Positions 27,517 to 37,339 of a stretch of 52,135 nt of DNA are shown in pieces; the first letter of the stretch is position 1, and every line of letters starts with the position of its first letter. The DNA comes from Alicyclobacillus sp. (lineage in GTDB: Bacteria; Bacillota; Bacilli; Alicyclobacillales; Alicyclobacillaceae). The stretch is taken from positions 1 to 52,135 of the forward strand of contig JAIMAY010000022.1 in NCBI GenBank assembly GCA_023511725.1, read 5' to 3'. Under the pieces are notes generated by a model. That model made no database searches. It was given only the letters and a program-made list of their open reading frames with translations, and was not told the DNA's origin. Position numbers and translations under genes: made by a program.

Positions 27517-28491
27517 ATGCACCCGCATTCGTATGCAGCTTGGTATTACCTGCTCTGCGCCGGCGTGGCATTTGGCCTTGTCTATGGTTCTGTGCCATTC
27601 GTACGGCGTCTGGCGTTAAAGCTGGGTTTTGTGGACCGCCCAAATCAACGCAAAATCCATAAACAGCCCGTTCCCCTGCTCGGGGGCCTGTGCATCTATT
27701 TCGGTTTTCTCTTGACAGCCGGTATGTTCGGAATCGCGGGCAGCACCTTCTCAGGCATCGCGCTGGGCGGGCTGATCATCTTCATCATCGGTGTGATTGA
27801 CGACTATTACAAGACGCGCGGTCGTGACCTCAAGGCTTGGCCAAAGTTCGTCATGCAGATCCTGGCCGCGGTGGTGCTGTACAGCTTCGGGATTTCCATC
27901 CCGGGTGTGAATCTGCCGTTCAGCCACACCTTCTACCCGTTCCCCACCTGGCTGTCCTGCGTGACGACGGTGCTGTGGGTGGTCGCGCTCACCAACATGT
28001 TGAATTTCCTCGACGGTGTCGATGGGCTCGCCGCCGGCATTGCAGCCATCTCGTCGGCGACGCTGTTCTGCATCGCCCTGATCAAGGGCCAGGACCAGAT
28101 GGCTATCTTTTCCCTCGCCTTGACAGGTGCAGCGCTCGGCTTTTTGCGTCACAACTTCTACCCGGCGCGCATCTTCATGGGCGATGCGGGTTCCACGTTC
28201 CTCGGCTTCGTGCTGGCGGCCATCGCGGTGGACGGCGCCTTCAAGAGCGCCACGCTGGTCTCGCTGGTGGTGCCGGTGCTGGCCCTCGGTGTCCCCATCT
28301 TTGACACGCTGTGGGTGATCATCCGCCGGGTTCGTGAGAATCGTCCGGTGTACGTGGCGGATAAGGGGCATACCTTCCACATGCTGATGAAGTCGGGCCT
28401 TACGCAGATCCAGACGGTCGCGTTCCTGTATCTCGTCGGGATCTGCTTCTCGCTCGCATCGCTGGTGGTCCTCTTGGCGACTCATTCCTGA
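27517..28491 (+). CDS. tagO: Undecaprenyl-phosphate N-acetylglucosaminyl 1-phosphate transferase
   Basis: A 324-aa polytopic enzyme of the MraY/WecA/TagO family, which transfers a sugar 1-phosphate from a UDP-sugar to undecaprenyl phosphate at the cytoplasmic membrane face and begins teichoic acid or other wall-polymer synthesis. About ten membrane helices are seen, along with the catalytic motifs GVIDDYY, NFLDGVDGLAAG, FMGDAGSTFLGF and the ADKGHTFHML loop (the HIHH equivalent). The start is ATG 27517 with GAGGAGGCCGG upstream. MraY is less likely because the substrate loop matches the TagO/WecA form. Stands alone between ligA and gatCAB and ends in a terminator. Confidence 0.9.
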   Translation: MHPHSYAAWYYLLCAGVAFGLVYGSVPFVRRLALKLGFVDRPNQRKIHKQPVPLLGGLCIYFGFLLTAGMFGIAGSTFSGIALGGLIIFIIGVIDDYYKTRGRDLKAWPKFVMQILAAVVLYSFGISIPGVNLPFSHTFYPFPTWLSCVTTVLWVVALTNMLNFLDGVDGLAAGIAAISSATLFCIALIKGQDQMAIFSLALTGAALGFLRHNFYPARIFMGDAGSTFLGFVLAAIAVDGAFKSATLVSLVVPVLALGVPIFDTLWVIIRRVRENRPVYVADKGHTFHMLMKSGLTQIQTVAFLYLVGICFSLASLVVLLATHS

Positions 28492-28511
28492 CGCCACTTG
28501 GCAGCCAGGGA

Positions 28512-28566
28512 AGGGTCCCGTGCGGTGGCATCCGTGCCTGTCGGGTGTCGCCGCGGGGGACCCTTT
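28512..28566 (+). terminator. Intrinsic terminator after the tagO-like gene
   Basis: AAGGGTCCC (about 28511-28519) pairs with GGGACCCTT (about 28557-28565), with further inner pairing GCGG/CCGC, and is followed by TTTTT. The stem is long and GC-rich. Confidence 0.8.
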
Positions 28567-28606
28567 TTCCATCCCGCCACGTTCAAGGTCGTACGCCTGA
28601 ATATGT

Positions 28607-28612
28607 TATAAT
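28607..28612 (+). promoter_or_regulatory. Candidate -10 box for gatCAB
   Basis: TATAAT at 28607-28612, 41 bases before the gatC start and just after the preceding terminator. A TTCAAG at 28582-28587 is the nearest -35-like element, at a long 19-base spacing. Confidence 0.5.
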
Positions 28613-28653
28613 CCCCAACATGAGCCCATGGTGAAGCAGGAAGGTGATTCCGT

Positions 28654-28953
28654 TTGAAGATCACCCACGAGACGGTGCAGCATGTCGCCAAGCTGGCGCG
28701 GCTGGCCGTAAGTGAGGAGGAAGCGCGCCAACTCGCGCCGCAATTGGACGAGATCATTGGGTACGCGGAGCAACTTCAGGCAGTGGACCTGGAGGGCGTG
28801 GAGCCGACCAGCCACCCGCTGCCGTTGGTGAATGTGCTGCGCAAGGACGAACCGCGGCCGAGTCTGCCGCGTGAGGAGGTCCTGGCGGGGGCGCCGGATC
28901 ACGACGGTGAACAGGTGCGCGTGCCCGCCGTGCTGGAGGGATACGGAGAATGA
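28654..28953 (+). CDS. gatC: Asp/Glu-tRNA(Asn/Gln) amidotransferase subunit C
   Basis: A 99-aa small subunit that wraps GatA and GatB in the GatCAB complex. [19 protein letters not shown] at the N-terminus and [13 protein letters not shown] near the middle are typical. The start is TTG 28654 with AGGAAGGTGA upstream. The stop overlaps gatA by four bases. GatCAB amidates mischarged Glu-tRNA(Gln) and, where needed, Asp-tRNA(Asn). Confidence 0.95.
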   Translation: MKITHETVQHVAKLARLAVSEEEARQLAPQLDEIIGYAEQLQAVDLEGVEPTSHPLPLVNVLRKDEPRPSLPREEVLAGAPDHDGEQVRVPAVLEGYGE

Positions 28954-30413
28954 GCAGGTGGACGGTCAAGGAGACGCTTGCGTCCCTTCAGCGTCGAGAG
29001 TCAAAGCCGTCGGAGTGGACGAAGCGCGCGCTGGATCGGATTCGTGAGGCAGACCAACGGATTGGCGCGTTCCTGTCCGTGGATGAGGAGCGTGCCCTGA
29101 CGGCCGCCAGGCAGATGGATGAAGTGTTCGAGGACGGCGGTGCACAGGCGCAAGGGGCGCTGTTCGGCGTGCCCTACGCGCTCAAGGACAACCTGTGCAC
29201 CCGCGGTCTGCGAACGACGGCCGCCAGCCGAATTCTCGAGAATTACATACCGCCCTACTCCGCCACGGTCGCGGACAAGCTCGCTGCTGCGGGCGGCGTG
29301 TTGGTAGGCAAAACGAATCTGGACGAATTCGCGATGGGCTCGTCGACGGAGAACTCGGCGTTCCAGCTCACGCGCAATCCCTACCGGCTGGAGGCGGTCC
29401 CGGGCGGATCCAGCGGTGGGTCGGCGGCAGCGGTCGCTGCGGGTATGGTGCCGTTCTCGCTCGGCTCCGACACCGGGGGGTCCATCCGTCAGCCGGCCGC
29501 CTTCTGCGGTGTCGTCGGTCTGAAGCCGACGTACGGGCGCGTGTCGCGCTATGGGCTCATTGCCTTCGCGTCATCGCTGGACCAGATTGGTCCGTTCACG
29601 CAGACCGTCGAAGACGCGGCGTTGGTGATGAACATCATCAGCGGGCATGACCCGCTCGATTCCACGTCCGCGCCGGTGGAAGTGGAGGACTTCACCGCGG
29701 ATCTGGCGAAGGGCCTGGCGGGATTGCGGATCGGCATCGTCCGTGACATTCCTCAGGAAGGGCTGGACTCCCAGGTTCGAGAGGCCGTGGAGAAGGCCGT
29801 GGAGGCGATGCGGGGCGCGGGCGCCGAGGTGGTGGAGGTGGAGCTGCCGCACAGCCAGTACGCGGTGGCGACCTACTACCTGATTGCACCCGCGGAGGCA
29901 TCGTCCAACCTGGCGCGCTACGATGGCGTGCGCTACGGTCGCCGTGCGGACGCGGACACGCTGCTGGAGCTGTACGAGAGATCGCGCAGTGAAGGGTTTG
30001 GCCTCGAGGTCAAGCGGCGCATCATGATTGGCACGTTTGCGCTCTCGTCCGGGTACTACGATGCGTACTACCGCCGGGCGCAGCAGATGCGCACGTTGAT
30101 CCGGGACGACTTCAACCGGGCCTTCGAGCGGTGTGACGTCATTGTCATGCCGACGACACCGACGCCGGCGTTCGACATCGGCGCCAAGACGGCGGACCCG
30201 CTGCAGATGTACCTGAACGACATCTACACCATTCCCGCCAACCTCGCCGGGTTGCCGGGAATCAGCGTGCCGTGCGGCATGTCGGCGGAGGGGTTGCCCA
30301 TCGGCTTGCAGATGCTCGCCAAGGCGTTTGATGAGCGGACGTTGCTGCGGGCTGCACACGCGTACGAGCAAATCCGCGGCGACGTGATCCCGGCGCCGGT
30401 GCTGGAGGGATGA
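28950..30413 (+). CDS. gatA: Asp/Glu-tRNA(Asn/Gln) amidotransferase subunit A
   Basis: The 487-aa amidase-signature subunit releases ammonia from glutamine and channels it to GatB. The Ser-cisSer-Lys triad is visible: Lys in ALKDNL, cis-Ser and nucleophilic Ser in [12 protein letters not shown] and [16 protein letters not shown]. Length and C-terminus ([15 protein letters not shown]) are normal. Its start overlaps gatC and its stop overlaps gatB, giving a tight translational operon. Confidence 0.97.
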   Translation: MSRWTVKETLASLQRRESKPSEWTKRALDRIREADQRIGAFLSVDEERALTAARQMDEVFEDGGAQAQGALFGVPYALKDNLCTRGLRTTAASRILENYIPPYSATVADKLAAAGGVLVGKTNLDEFAMGSSTENSAFQLTRNPYRLEAVPGGSSGGSAAAVAAGMVPFSLGSDTGGSIRQPAAFCGVVGLKPTYGRVSRYGLIAFASSLDQIGPFTQTVEDAALVMNIISGHDPLDSTSAPVEVEDFTADLAKGLAGLRIGIVRDIPQEGLDSQVREAVEKAVEAMRGAGAEVVEVELPHSQYAVATYYLIAPAEASSNLARYDGVRYGRRADADTLLELYERSRSEGFGLEVKRRIMIGTFALSSGYYDAYYRRAQQMRTLIRDDFNRAFERCDVIVMPTTPTPAFDIGAKTADPLQMYLNDIYTIPANLAGLPGISVPCGMSAEGLPIGLQMLAKAFDERTLLRAAHAYEQIRGDVIPAPVLEG

Positions 30414-31846
30414 AGATGGACTTCGAGACGGTCATCGGGCTTGAGGTGCACGTCGAACTCAAGACGGACACGAAGATCTTCTGCGGCTGCCGGACCAACT
30501 TTGGTGCGCCGCCCAACACCAACGTCTGCCCGGTGTGCCTGGGTCTGCCCGGTACGCTGCCGGTGCTCAACGAGCGCGCGGTCGATCTCGCCCTCAAAGC
30601 GGCGATGGCCCTGAACTGCCGCATCAACCGCGAGGCGAAGTTTGACCGGAAGAACTACTTTTACCCCGACCTGCCGAAGGGCTACCAGATTTCGCAGTAC
30701 GACCAGCCCATTGGCGAGGATGGGTACATCGAGATCGATCTCGGCGGCCAGCGCAAACGCATCGGCATCGTCCGCGTGCACCTGGAGGAAGACGCCGGCA
30801 AGTCGATGCACGCGCCGGATGGCACGCACACCCTGGTCGACTATAACCGCACGGGTGTGCCGCTGATTGAGATTGTCTCGAAGCCGGACATCCGCTCACC
30901 GGAGGAAGCGCGGCTCTACCTGGAAGCGCTCAAGAGCATCATGGAGTACTGCGACATCTCCGATTGTCGGATGGAGGAGGGGTCGCTGCGCTGCGACGCC
31001 AACATATCGCTGCGCCCGGTGGGCCAGGAGGCGTTCGGTCAGAAGACGGAGCTCAAGAACATGAACTCATTCCGCAACGTGCAGCGCGCGCTCGAGTACG
31101 AGGCGGATCGGCAGGCGCAGATCCTGCGTGCCGGTGGGACGATTGAGCAGGAGACGCGGCGCTTCGACGAGGCGACGCAGACGACCGTGTCCATGCGCTC
31201 CAAGGAGGAGGCGCACGACTACCGCTACTTCCCGGAGCCGGATTTGGTGCGCCTGCACATCGACGAGGCGTGGCTGGCGCGCATCCGCGCGACGCTGCCA
31301 GAGCTGCCGCTGCAAAAGCGAGACAGATACATCCGGGAGCTGGGTCTGCCCGAGTATGACGCGGGCGTGCTGACGGCGAACCGCGCGGTCGCGGAGTACT
31401 ACGAACAGGTGGTCGCCGCGGGAGCGGATGCGAAGCAGGCCAGCAACTGGGTGATGAGCGATCTGCTCGGCTACCTCAACACGACAGGCCAGAGCATCGA
31501 CGAGGCGAAGGTGCGGCCGGCGCAGTTAGCGGGTCTCATCGCCGAGGTGGGGAGTGGCCGCATCTCCATCAAGCAGGCGCGCGACGTGTTCAAGGCCATG
31601 TGCGAGACGGGCAAGGACGCGCCGGTGCTGATCAAGGAGATGGGCATGGAGCAAATCAGTGACGAGAGCGTGCTCATTCCCATTATTGAAGACGTGATTG
31701 CCAAGAATCCGAAGTCGGTGGAGGACTACCGCAACGGCAAGGAGAAGGCGCTCGGCGCCCTCGTCGGCCAGACGATGAAGGCGACGCAGGGCAAGGCCAA
31801 CCCGGCGGTGGTCAACAAGCTGATCCTGGAGCGGATCCGTCCGTGA
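30410..31846 (+). CDS. gatB: Asp/Glu-tRNA(Asn/Gln) amidotransferase subunit B
   Basis: The 478-aa subunit phosphorylates the mischarged tRNA side chain and receives ammonia from GatA. Signatures are [10 protein letters not shown], the zinc-binding Cys set CGC...CPVCLGLPG, the kinase region [16 protein letters not shown] and a C-terminal YqeY-like tail that recognises tRNA. ATG 30410 overlaps the gatA stop. The gatB stop in turn overlaps the methyltransferase start by GTGA. Confidence 0.97.
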   Translation: MKMDFETVIGLEVHVELKTDTKIFCGCRTNFGAPPNTNVCPVCLGLPGTLPVLNERAVDLALKAAMALNCRINREAKFDRKNYFYPDLPKGYQISQYDQPIGEDGYIEIDLGGQRKRIGIVRVHLEEDAGKSMHAPDGTHTLVDYNRTGVPLIEIVSKPDIRSPEEARLYLEALKSIMEYCDISDCRMEEGSLRCDANISLRPVGQEAFGQKTELKNMNSFRNVQRALEYEADRQAQILRAGGTIEQETRRFDEATQTTVSMRSKEEAHDYRYFPEPDLVRLHIDEAWLARIRATLPELPLQKRDRYIRELGLPEYDAGVLTANRAVAEYYEQVVAAGADAKQASNWVMSDLLGYLNTTGQSIDEAKVRPAQLAGLIAEVGSGRISIKQARDVFKAMCETGKDAPVLIKEMGMEQISDESVLIPIIEDVIAKNPKSVEDYRNGKEKALGALVGQTMKATQGKANPAVVNKLILERIRP

Positions 31847-33333
31847 CGGGCGATGGCGTCCGCCGCGGTGATGGAGCGGCGAGGGGCCGTCGCGCGGCGG
31901 GCGGTCGAGCGCGGCGCCCCACAGGTGCCGACGGGGTTCCCGTTCGACCGGGAGCCTCCTACACGGTGGAGGCGCTGCGCCTCAACGATGACGGCGAGGG
32001 TGTGGCGCAGGTGGGCGGCTTCACCGTGTTCGTGCCCGACCTGTTGCCGGGGGAGCGAGGCGAGGCCCTTGTCGCGCAGGTGGAGCGGCGTTTTGCACGC
32101 GCCCGCCTCGTGCGCCGCGATGCAGCCACCGCGTCCCCGCTGCGCACGGACCCCGCCTGCGCCGTCTTCGGCGCCTGCGGCGGCTGTCAACTTCAGCACC
32201 TGACCTATGCCGCGCAACTGGAACATAAGCGGACGGTGGTGGTGAGCGCGCTGCGGCGGATCGGACGGTTCCTGGAGGGAGAGGTTCCGGTCTTGCCCAC
32301 ACTGGGCATGACCCACCCCTGGCGTTACCGCAACCACGTGCAGGTCCCCTTGCGTTTTGAACACCAGGCCGGGCGCTATGAGCCCGGTTTCTTTGCTGCT
32401 GGGAGCCATGAGCTGGTGCAGACACGCCATTGTCAGCTCGCGCCGCTTGGGCTGGAGGCGTTGGTGCAAGACACCGTGGACGCACTCAACGATGCAACAG
32501 CGCGAGACCTTCCCGGCCTGACGCCCGGTCTCGTCCACCACCTCATCGTGCGGCAATCGTGGACCAACGGCGAGCAGATGCTGGTGTTCGCCGTGCGCCG
32601 CGCGGCGGAGGACGCACTGAAGGCGATGCTCCGGTCCGTGCTTGCAGGCCACCCCGCCCTCGTCAGCGTGGGGATGACGGTGCAGCCACGCCCTGTCGGC
32701 CCGCCCTGGGGGCCCGAGGTGGTGGTGTTATACGGGCGGGACCATCTCACGGAACAGGTGCTGGGGCTGCGCTTCCGCATCTCGCCCAGGTCCTTCTTTC
32801 AGGTCAACACCGCCCAAGCGGAGGTGCTGTACCGCACGGGGTTGGAGATGGCAGACCTGCGCCCGGACGACACCGTGCTGGACGCCTACTGCGGCACAGG
32901 CACCCTCACCTTGCTGGCGGCTGCGCGCGTGCCTCAAGGCCGCGCGCTGGGCGTGGAGGTGGTGGAGGCGGCCGTGATCGACGCGCGGCAGAATGCCGAC
33001 GACAACGGCATCCGGAATGCAGATTTCGAGATAGGCGCGGTGGAGGACGTCTTGCCGCGTTACGTGGCGGAGGGTCGGCGAATCGACGTGGTGCTGCTCG
33101 ATCCGCCCCGCAAAGGCTGCGACGCCGCGGTCCTCCGCGCCATCGCCGCCGCCCGCCCGCGGCAAGTGGTTTACGTCTCCTGCAATCCAGCGACGTTTGC
33201 GCGGGACGCCCGCATTTTGGTGGACGCCGGGTATCGGCTGGAGCGCGTACAGCCCGTCGACATGTTCCCGCAGACGGCGCATGTGGAGTGCGTTGCATCC
33301 ATGGTTCTGCGTCGTCCGGGAGTCTCAACATGA
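31843..33333 (+). CDS. rlmCD: TrmA/RumA-family 23S rRNA (uracil-5-)-methyltransferase
   Basis: A 496-aa SAM-dependent RNA methyltransferase. It has an N-terminal TRAM domain ([22 protein letters not shown]), four Cys for an Fe-S cluster ([10 protein letters not shown] plus TRHC), a Rossmann domain ([14 protein letters not shown]), and the catalytic [14 protein letters not shown] with its Cys nucleophile, preceded by LLDPPRKG. B. subtilis RlmCD (YefA) is the expected orthologue because it follows gatCAB there too; the exact uridines modified are not shown by sequence. The GTG start overlaps gatB, and residues 1-35 are a Gly/Arg-rich extension of doubtful significance. Confidence 0.88.
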   Translation: MTGDGVRRGDGAARGRRAAGGRARRPTGADGVPVRPGASYTVEALRLNDDGEGVAQVGGFTVFVPDLLPGERGEALVAQVERRFARARLVRRDAATASPLRTDPACAVFGACGGCQLQHLTYAAQLEHKRTVVVSALRRIGRFLEGEVPVLPTLGMTHPWRYRNHVQVPLRFEHQAGRYEPGFFAAGSHELVQTRHCQLAPLGLEALVQDTVDALNDATARDLPGLTPGLVHHLIVRQSWTNGEQMLVFAVRRAAEDALKAMLRSVLAGHPALVSVGMTVQPRPVGPPWGPEVVVLYGRDHLTEQVLGLRFRISPRSFFQVNTAQAEVLYRTGLEMADLRPDDTVLDAYCGTGTLTLLAAARVPQGRALGVEVVEAAVIDARQNADDNGIRNADFEIGAVEDVLPRYVAEGRRIDVVLLDPPRKGCDAAVLRAIAAARPRQVVYVSCNPATFARDARILVDAGYRLERVQPVDMFPQTAHVECVASMVLRRPGVST

Positions 33334-33344
33334 CCATTCTCCCT

Positions 33345-33830
33345 TCACTGCACGAGCAGATGACGCTGATTGAGGTCCTGCCACAGACTGTCGACGCGGG
33401 CGAGGTATTGGGAGCTGTCTTTTTCCATCGCTGTCATCAGGTCATTGTCATCGGGAAGGTGCTCGAAAAAGAGGTTCAGCCTCTCCTTGTCGTCTGCGTT
33501 GAGCTGCTGCGTGGCCTGTAGATGTCCGGCCATCTCCGAGAAAACCTGATATAATGCGAAGAAGCGCGCATCCTGTTTCGCCTCACTGTACTGCAGGTAC
33601 TGGCCGGAGACCACGTAAAGCTTCGCGATGGCATCCTGGAGCAAGGACGAATCATGGGTTTGTTCGTACTTTGTGACATCGTCTGCCGCATCCTTCACCA
33701 TGGCACTTTGGAAGGCAATCGGGCCTGCCTGGTGTTGTGATAAGCGGTCAGTCACGATGAGTGCCCCCAAGGCCATGTTGAGGGCGATGGACACTGCCAA
33801 TCCAAGGTAGGCCCAGGTGCGTCGATGCAT
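33345..33830 (-). CDS. Hypothetical membrane-anchored helical protein
   Basis: The 161-aa protein has an N-terminal membrane segment (about 8-27, LGLAVSIALNMALGALIV) followed by an all-helical, acidic extracytoplasmic region rich in Gln and Asp. The family is not recognised. The start is ATG 33830 with AAGGGGG eight bases upstream; it is divergent from the acetyltransferase and ends 11 bases from the convergent rRNA methyltransferase gene. Confidence 0.65.
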   Translation of the reverse strand: MHRRTWAYLGLAVSIALNMALGALIVTDRLSQHQAGPIAFQSAMVKDAADDVTKYEQTHDSSLLQDAIAKLYVVSGQYLQYSEAKQDARFFALYQVFSEMAGHLQATQQLNADDKERLNLFFEHLPDDNDLMTAMEKDSSQYLARVDSLWQDLNQRHLLVQ

Positions 33831-33862
33831 CGGTTATGCCCCCTTGCGGGCAGTGAGAGGTC

Positions 33863-34327
33863 ATGACGGACGGTGATCTGGATATGATAGAGTTCCGTGA
33901 TTTCGAGTCCTTCCCGCCTTCACCCTACGCAGAGGGGCTTCAGGCGCTGCATGCGCGCATTTTCGTGGGCCATAATCCAGCCATGATTGCAACCGAGTTG
34001 GCGAACAGGCCACGCTGTTTCGTCACCATTGCGCTCGAAGACGACGAGGTGGTCGGCTATAAAATTGGCTATGAAGAACGGCGGGACAGGTTCTACAGTT
34101 GGTTGGGCGGCGTTGCTCCGGAGTTCCGGCGCCACGGCATCGGCTCGGCGTTAATGATGCGGCAGCACGACTGGTGCCGGAGCCAAGGGTATCGCTTCAT
34201 CCGCACGCACACGAAGAACAAGTGGCGCGACATGTTGATTCTCAACCTGCGCCATGGCTTCGACATCATCGGTACCTACACCGATAGCCGCGGCGAACCA
34301 AAGATCATTCTGGAGAAGAGGCTGTGA
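33863..34327 (+). CDS. GNAT-family N-acetyltransferase
   Basis: The 154-aa protein has the GNAT fold: strand pair FVTIALEDDEVVGYKIGYE, then the acetyl-CoA pyrophosphate loop VAPEFRRHGIGSALM (R/Q-x-x-G-x-G/A form) at about residues 90-104, and LNLRHGFDIIGTY near the end. The acceptor is unknown. ATG 33863 is close to GAGAGGT; ATG 33884 with GGTGAT six bases upstream may be the true start. It is followed by two MFS transporter genes on the same strand. Confidence 0.85.
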   Translation: MTDGDLDMIEFRDFESFPPSPYAEGLQALHARIFVGHNPAMIATELANRPRCFVTIALEDDEVVGYKIGYEERRDRFYSWLGGVAPEFRRHGIGSALMMRQHDWCRSQGYRFIRTHTKNKWRDMLILNLRHGFDIIGTYTDSRGEPKIILEKRL

Positions 34328-34399
34328 AACCGTCTGGCCCGCCCATCCGCGTATGTGCCCGGCATCGACGAGCCGAGGCGAGTAGAGGAGGAACCTCGC

Positions 34400-35668
34400 A
34401 TGGCCGACGCACGGCCCGCGCCCAGCCCCAGGCAGCTGCGCCTTTGGGTGACCATCTTGGTGGCGGGGGCGGGGATCTCCAGCATTGGGGATTTCATCTA
34501 CCTGGTCGCCATCAATGTGCTGGTGTTGGAGAGGACCCACTCGGTCACGGCCGTGGCGGGGCTGTGGGCCGTGTCGCGCGTGGCCGCGCTCGTGGTGGGG
34601 CCGTGGGCGGGTAGTGTGACTGACAGATACCCCCGCCGCGAACAACTCATCCTCATCGAGCTGTGTCGGGCGGCGCTGCTTGCGGTACTGCCCCTGCTTT
34701 CTAACGTCATCTTGATGTATGCTGATCTCTTTCTTCTTGGCGCCGCGACGGTGTTCTTTCAAAACGCCTCACTGCCGTACCGGACGGCACTGATTCCGGC
34801 GGATAAGCAGAAGCGTGTCAATGCACTGTCCAGCACGCTGCAGTTCAGCGCGTTCATCACAGGTCCTGCCATCGCCGGCGCGCTCATGGCCGCGGGTCAC
34901 CTGGCGCTGCCACTGTGGCTCGACGCCGTGAGCTTCCTCGGATCGGCGTTGAGTTTCCTGCTCCTGCCCGGCGTGGCGGTGCCACAGACGGAGAGTCACG
35001 GCTCCTCCCTCTGGCGGGCGGTCCGCGATGATGCGCGGGCGGTGTGGGCCTTTCTTCGCGATCACGCCACCTTCCTCACCCTCTACATCCTCTTCGCCCT
35101 GATGATGCTGCTCGGCTCAACGGCCGATGCACAGGAGGTCGTGTTTGCGCAGGAGGCGCTGCACCTCGGGCAACTTGGCTACGGCATGATGGTGACGGCG
35201 GCGGGGGTGGGATTTGTGGCGGGATCAGTCCTGCTATCCCTGTGGGCCCACCGCCTGCCGACGCGCCTCTTGGTGGCGGCAGGGGCCGTACTTAACGCCG
35301 GGGGCTACTTGGTCTATGCATGCGCGCAGGGCTTTTGGTCTGCGGTGACGGGGCTGGTCATCCTCGGTATCTTCGGATCAGCGCTCAACGTGGGCTGGAC
35401 GACGTACATGCAGCGCGTCGTGCCCGTCGCTTGGATGGGTCGCTTGAACAACGTCGTCGGTCCGCCGCAACAGGTGCTCACCATCGTGTTCATGCTGCTG
35501 GGCGGCGTGGTCAGCGGCTCTTTCGGGGTGCGCGCGCTGATGGTCAGCATGACCATCCTGATGACGCTGGCTTCCCTCGTCCTCGCGCTGCTCGTCAACA
35601 GCCGATCCGGCCGCACCCAGATGGCCGACGTCGACCTGCCGGCGGGCGGCGAGCATGTGGCGGGGTGA
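34400..35668 (+). CDS. MFS transporter
   Basis: The 422-aa protein has about twelve membrane helices and is of the MFS_3 type (GISSIGDFIYLVAINVLVLE start; VGPWAGSVTDRYPRREQLIL loop 2-3 motif). ATG 34400 is chosen because GAGGAGG lies nine bases upstream; an in-frame GTG at 34355 has no site. The ribosome binding site lies in the loop of a short hairpin GCGAG/CTCGC (34378-34399) that abuts the start codon. Similar genes act as drug or macrolide efflux pumps, but the substrate is not shown here. Confidence 0.85.
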   Translation: MADARPAPSPRQLRLWVTILVAGAGISSIGDFIYLVAINVLVLERTHSVTAVAGLWAVSRVAALVVGPWAGSVTDRYPRREQLILIELCRAALLAVLPLLSNVILMYADLFLLGAATVFFQNASLPYRTALIPADKQKRVNALSSTLQFSAFITGPAIAGALMAAGHLALPLWLDAVSFLGSALSFLLLPGVAVPQTESHGSSLWRAVRDDARAVWAFLRDHATFLTLYILFALMMLLGSTADAQEVVFAQEALHLGQLGYGMMVTAAGVGFVAGSVLLSLWAHRLPTRLLVAAGAVLNAGGYLVYACAQGFWSAVTGLVILGIFGSALNVGWTTYMQRVVPVAWMGRLNNVVGPPQQVLTIVFMLLGGVVSGSFGVRALMVSMTILMTLASLVLALLVNSRSGRTQMADVDLPAGGEHVAG

Positions 35669-35822
35669 CGGTGGCATGGTCCTATAAGACGTGTGACAGC
35701 GTCGCGAATGAAAGGTGCCGCCGCTACGTGTGTGCCGCCGGTGAAAGGTACTGCCGCTCTACCTGCGTCGCGGAACGCCGCTAAGCCTGGCTGGGTCCAA
35801 GAAAGGTCGCGAGCTTTTGGAT

Positions 35823-35937
35823 AAGGAGGGCGCCCGCGTGAATTATCATCGTCCCATCTGATCACCTCAGGGCTCAGGCCCCGCATCGACCGAACATCAT
35901 CGGCCCCCGACGGGGCCACTGAGGTGATCCGCAATTG
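35823..35937 (+). promoter_or_regulatory. Candidate translational attenuator with 7-codon leader peptide
   Basis: A leader reading frame begins at GTG 35838, eight bases after AAGGAGG (35824-35829 with flanking A), and encodes MNYHRPI before TGA 35859-35861. The stop overlaps the first base pairs of an 11-bp perfect inverted repeat, GATCACCTCAG (35860-35870) and CTGAGGTGATC (35919-35929). The 3' arm contains GAGGTGAT, the ribosome binding site of the MFS gene that starts at TTG 35935. Between the arms, GGCCCC-CGAC-GGGGCC (35902-35917) makes a second hairpin. The plan matches erm/cat/cmlA attenuators: a ribosome stalled on the leader would occupy the 5' arm and free the buried site. Confidence 0.6.
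35838..35861 (+). CDS. Leader peptide MNYHRPI, putative
   Basis: The frame GTG-AAT-TAT-CAT-CGT-CCC-ATC-TGA has its own well-placed ribosome binding site (AAGGAGGG, eight bases upstream) and ends on the edge of the inverted repeat that hides the downstream MFS start. It is too short to be recognised by similarity; its reality rests on the position and the ribosome binding site. Confidence 0.5.
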   Translation: MNYHRPI

Positions 35938-37197
35938 CATAGACGAGATTGGAGTCGGTATCGTCCGTTCTTGTGGCTGACGGCGGGGACCGCGCTGTCG
36001 GTGCTGGGTGATCAAGCCGGCTGGATGGCCCTCCTGTGGTGGGTGATGTCGCGGCACCTAGCAACGGTGTGGATGGGCGCGCTTTCGCTGAGTTACGGCG
36101 TGGCGGGTGCTATCGGCGGGGTGGTGGCCGGCTGGTTGATGGACCGGTACGCCCCGCGGGCACTGATGCTGGTGGACGCCACCGTTCAGGGGCTGATCTT
36201 TCTAGTCATGACCCTCGCCGCCTGGGCGTGGCCGGCGCCGCCGTGGCTGCTCTGCATGCTGCTGTTTGTGGCGGGGCTGCTCAGTCCCGTGACCCCGGTC
36301 GGGGCCATGACGGTGCTTCCCGACATCGTCCCGGCGCATGCGCTGGTTCAGGCCAATGCTTGGGACGAGACGTTGTGGCAAGGGGCGCAGCTGGCGGGAC
36401 CGCTGCTGGGAGGACTCCTGATCTCCACCGTCGGCGTACCGGGTGCACTGCTGTGGGATGTGTGCACGTTCGCTCTGTGCGCGTTCTGCCTGACGCACCT
36501 GCCGCGCGTGAAGCCTCGCTGTGACGTTGCGGAGTCAGCGGGTCGGGCGGCGGGCGTTGCGCCAGGTTCATGGGGCTGGAGGGCTGCACGCACTGTGGCT
36601 GTCCAGCTGGCGGACGGGCTTCGGGCGCTGTTGTCCGTCCGCATCATCGTGGTCATCACGCTGGCCGCCTTTGTCCTGAACCTGGCCTATGGCGGGCTGG
36701 AAGTGGCGCTGCCTCTGTTCGTGCATCACCGCCTCGGCCAGAGCGCCGCTGTACTCGGGATGCTCTGGTCCGCGAACGCTGCGGGCCTGCTGGCGTCCAC
36801 GACCGTGATGGTTTTTGGGCGGATCGGGAACGGGCTTGTCGGAGAGCGCTGGTTGGCGCTCATGGTGGCCGGGATGGGCGCCGCCTTGGTGCCGCTGGCC
36901 TGGGTCAGCACCCCATGGCAGGTCGCCGTTTGCTTGGGGCTTGCAGGGCTGTGCTTCGGCCCCTACGCACCCCTCTGCCGATCCGTCATCCAGCGCGCAC
37001 TCGCCGCGGACCTCCGCGGTCGCGTGCTGGGCCTTCGGGCGACAGTGCTCAGCCTTGCCGGCCCAATGGGTGGCTTCATCGCGGGCGAAGGGCTCCGGTG
37101 GATCACATCGCCGGTGTGGCTGAGTTGCACGGGGAGCTTGCTGGTTTGCCTCGGCGTCGGCATGCGGTGGTTGTGCCGCGTAACGTGGGTGGGGTAG
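35935..37197 (+). CDS. MFS transporter, putative attenuator-controlled exporter
   Basis: The 420-aa protein has twelve predicted membrane helices (RYRPFLWLTAGTALSVLGDQAG at the start; VVAGWLMDRYAPRALMLVDA loop motif between helices 2 and 3). It is related to the MFS_3 exporter group like the previous gene, but only distantly, so this is not a recent duplication. The start is TTG 35935; GAGGTGAT, six to seven bases upstream, is the 3' arm of a long inverted repeat. Regulation at translation by a stalled leader ribosome would fit an antibiotic-inducible exporter. The 35669-35822 stretch upstream shows no clear promoter. Confidence 0.85.
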   Translation: MHRRDWSRYRPFLWLTAGTALSVLGDQAGWMALLWWVMSRHLATVWMGALSLSYGVAGAIGGVVAGWLMDRYAPRALMLVDATVQGLIFLVMTLAAWAWPAPPWLLCMLLFVAGLLSPVTPVGAMTVLPDIVPAHALVQANAWDETLWQGAQLAGPLLGGLLISTVGVPGALLWDVCTFALCAFCLTHLPRVKPRCDVAESAGRAAGVAPGSWGWRAARTVAVQLADGLRALLSVRIIVVITLAAFVLNLAYGGLEVALPLFVHHRLGQSAAVLGMLWSANAAGLLASTTVMVFGRIGNGLVGERWLALMVAGMGAALVPLAWVSTPWQVAVCLGLAGLCFGPYAPLCRSVIQRALAADLRGRVLGLRATVLSLAGPMGGFIAGEGLRWITSPVWLSCTGSLLVCLGVGMRWLCRVTWVG

Positions 37198-37255
37198 GCG
37201 AGCCTGCAGGGAGAGATAAACCGGCGGTGGGCTCGCGGGGCGCGAGGGCGGCGGG

Positions 37256-37339
37256 TAGCGGAAGAAAGCTCCGCAATGGGCGCCGTGTCCCACGCGATCG
37301 CGCCGGATAGCGGAAGAAAGCGCCGCAATGGGCGCCGTG
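37256..37339 (+). repeat. Two direct copies of a 32-bp repeat
   Basis: TAGCGGAAGAAAGCTCCGC... (37256-37287) and a near-identical copy (37308-37339) share AATGGGCGCCGTG and differ at one base (T/G in AGCTCC/AGCGCC). Each copy can fold a small GCGG/CCGC hairpin; a degenerate third start (GGATAACGCAAGAGCGCC) follows near 37364. They lie in the convergent gap between the MFS gene and the EamA-type gene. The remainder of 37198-37465 has no gene. Confidence 0.6.

Noticed and set aside
28567-28653. T-box before gatCAB
   Set aside because: The gap is short, and no T-box bulge or antiterminator sequence is present.
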